A stretch of 6,700 nucleotides of DNA from Metabacillus rhizolycopersici (GTDB lineage: Bacteria; Bacillota; Bacilli; Bacillales; Bacillaceae), in assembly GCF_020075705.1 (NCBI RefSeq), contig NZ_JAIQUM010000139.1, forward strand, positions 1 to 6,700. Reading direction: 5' to 3'. Shown here piece by piece: positions 5,908-6,700 of the stretch (the stretch's first letter is position 1; the number at the start of each line of letters is the position of its first letter). The notes under the pieces are model-generated. The model did no database searches. It worked only from the letters and a program-made list of their open reading frames with translations, and had not been told where the DNA came from. The position numbers and the translations under genes are program-made.

Positions 5908-6118
5908 TGGAAGTCGGAATTGGACTTAGTTGGAACAGACTAGGGAAAGTAGTTTTATAGAATGGAAGCGCTGTATTGAAGTCGCTGTTGAGATGGATGT
6001 GGACGTGTTAAACACAGAATTTACCGGTCATTCAGATAAACCATATAAATGTGAACAGATGTTCATGCGTTCTATGAAAGAGCTTCTTCCGATTATCGAA
6101 AGAGAAGGGATTAACCTT
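5907..6118 (+). pseudogene. Second TIM-barrel sugar isomerase/epimerase, deleted remnant
   Basis: An ATG at 5907 overlaps the transporter stop (TAATG) and opens MEVGIGLSW, a plausible TIM-barrel first strand, but stops at 5958. From ~5945, in another frame, there is a clear family segment: IEWKRCIEVAVEMDVDVLNT, then FTGHSDKPYKCEQMFMRSMK and ELLPIIEREGINL to 6118. In ~330-residue members of this family that block lies near residues 95-155, with the first metal-binding strand following EREGI. About 80 N-terminal codons and everything after EREGINL are missing, so it is inactive. The overlap suggests the intact gene was translationally coupled to the transporter. It is a different subfamily from the gene at 1352. 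Pairing of two TIM-barrel enzymes with a dehydrogenase fits Iol- or Lgd-type pathways. Confidence 0.7.
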
Positions 6119-6146
6119 TATAAGGTTAGTAGCTTCTCTCTTTTTT
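6101..6146 (+). terminator. Terminator-like hairpin at the truncation point
   Basis: agagaag (6101-6107) pairs with cttctct (6133-6139) and taacctt (6112-6118) with aaggtta (6122-6128). The two 7-bp stems flank a 4x4 internal loop and a TAT tip, followed by CTTTTTT. The left arm is still coding sequence of the truncated gene (EREGINL) and the right arm is what replaced the rest. It would end transcripts from the transporter. Confidence 0.6.
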
Positions 6147-6190
6147 AATAGAGATAGGTTGTTTTATAAAAGCTCGAATTTGCTCATAAG

Positions 6191-6223
6191 AGAATAGAAA
6201 GTAAGTTCAGCATATTCTATTCT
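6191..6223. repeat. Short inverted repeat beside the right IS end
   Basis: agaatag (6191-6197) and ctattct (6217-6223) are perfect 7-bp inverted arms. The second touches the IS terminal repeat at 6224. It may be chance in AT-rich DNA. Confidence 0.3.
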
Positions 6224-6332
6224 GGTTCTGGTGCAAAATTTCAAGACACTTGCAATTAATCTTTAAATCTTGGACATACTGATACTAGTACTCTAAAAAA
6301 AGGACAGACTCTCCAAAGGGAGAAGTCTGTCC
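6224..6332 (+). repeat. 109-bp direct repeat, right copy
   Basis: Identical to 324-432. Here it forms the inner boundary of the right-hand IS and is joined, at the hairpin's right arm, to a transposase gene in the opposite orientation instead of to the plus-strand transposase tail. Confidence 0.95.
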
Positions 6333-6700
6333 TTTTTTTGACCATGTGCATAGCCTCTATCCCCGCAATAATTCGTTTGGCAGTCCGTAAGGACTTTAGT
6401 CCAAGCATCGGGCGAATTCGTTTTTTAATAAAGCGATGATCCTGCTCCACGATATTGTTGAGATATTTAACTTGCCTTAGTTGGATGCCTTCAGGCATCT
6501 GCTTTTCTTCTTTTAACTCTTGGATAGCGATTGGATAAGCTGGGTTTTTGTCTACTGTTATCACACGAGGCTTAGAAACGTGCGAAAAAGCCAAGGCTTT
6601 CTTAAGAAAGCGTTTGGCTGCTTGTTTATTTCTTGTTTTACTTAGATAAAAATCAATGGTATTCCCTTCCGAGTCAACGGCACGATATAGATACATCCAT
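6256..6700 (-). pseudogene. IS6-family transposase, partial, altered C-terminus
   Basis: The frame is open at the right edge (in-frame codons continue before the first Met at 6696). It encodes the second half of an IS6 DDE transposase: the second Asp in ITVDKNPAYP and the Glu in NNIVEQDHRFIKKR are separated by 34 residues, the family D-x34-E spacing. The usual first Asp lies outside. After GIEAMHMVKK the family tail GQ-x8-KSV ending HQLFG is absent. Seven A at the hairpin shift the frame and the sequence reads into the left-end DNA (RTDFSLWRVCPFF and on), ending at 6256-6258. The catalytic part may be intact, but the altered tail makes activity doubtful. Confidence 0.85.
6295..6339. terminator. 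Bidirectional terminator hairpin at IS junction
   Basis: Perfect 16-bp arms: seven A plus ggacagact (6295-6310), and agtctgtcc plus seven T (6324-6339), around a 13-base loop in which ctcc/ggag can also pair. Both strands show a GC-containing stem followed by a U7 run, the standard form of a rho-independent terminator in both directions. It would block transcription between the cassette and the transposase. Confidence 0.75.

Larger units (their letters stand above)
6224..6700 (-). mobile_element. Chimeric IS6-family element, runs off window
   Basis: It begins with the terminal repeat ggttctggtgcaaa at 6224-6237 and carries a minus-strand transposase frame to the window edge. For a minus-strand gene, the end next to the stop codon should be the IS right end with the KSVQNQ-to-stop tail. 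Instead the left-end sequence is present, so the element is a rearranged hybrid. The outer terminus lies beyond 6700. Confidence 0.8.

Noticed and set aside
543..6218. Shared atattct next to the mini-element and near the right IS end as a target-site duplication
   Set aside because: The 7-bp match does not abut corresponding IS ends and is short for AT-rich DNA; the true 8-bp flanks differ.

Overview
The window is low-GC DNA with strong AGGAGG-type ribosome binding sites, catabolite-response (cre-like) elements, a Spo0E-family sporulation phosphatase gene and IS6/IS240-type insertion sequences. Together these point to an endospore-forming Bacillaceae relative. No species can be named from the sequence alone.

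Layout. Positions 34-323 hold the C-terminal part of an IS6-family transposase (minus strand). It is cut at 323/324 by a 219-bp miniature derivative of a second IS6-family element (324-542) with perfect 14-bp terminal inverted repeats. Positions 545-681 hold a frameshifted 3' remnant of an unidentified gene, followed by a weak hairpin. Positions 842-1351 are AT-rich and gene-free, but contain a diverged 100-bp direct repeat at an exact 200-bp offset, a cre-like site and small palindromes. Then come two intact catabolic genes: a TIM-barrel sugar isomerase/epimerase-type enzyme (1352-2293) and a Gfo/Idh/MocA dehydrogenase (2427-3605), closed by a terminator near 3686-3725. A 58-codon Spo0E-like gene (3868-4044) sits between this pair and an IolT-like sugar transporter gene (4482-5907), which is broken by one extra G. 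Directly coupled to the transporter is the wreck of a second TIM-barrel enzyme gene (5907-6118). The right edge (6224-6700) is a chimeric IS6-family end whose transposase reading frame runs off the window.

How the parts fit. Dehydrogenase, one intact and one destroyed TIM-barrel enzyme, and a sugar/H+ symporter look like a catabolic cassette for a cyclic polyol or anhydro-/glycosidic sugar. The enzyme classes resemble both the inositol (Iol) pathway and the described Bacillus levoglucosan (Lgd) oxidation-elimination-hydration-reduction route. The dehydrogenase resembles the levoglucosan-dehydrogenase-like branch, but the substrate is not proven. The locus is decaying: the transporter is frameshifted, the second TIM barrel is deleted internally and truncated, and IS remnants flank both sides.

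The most unusual DNA features are the 219-bp mini-element, a 109-bp identical direct repeat exactly 5,900 bp apart around the whole cassette, an IS junction lying exactly on a long hairpin, an antisense-facing terminator-like hairpin embedded in two different IS6 transposase genes, and a 37-bp near-perfect palindrome just upstream of the transporter. I do not see a clearly new defence or mobile system.
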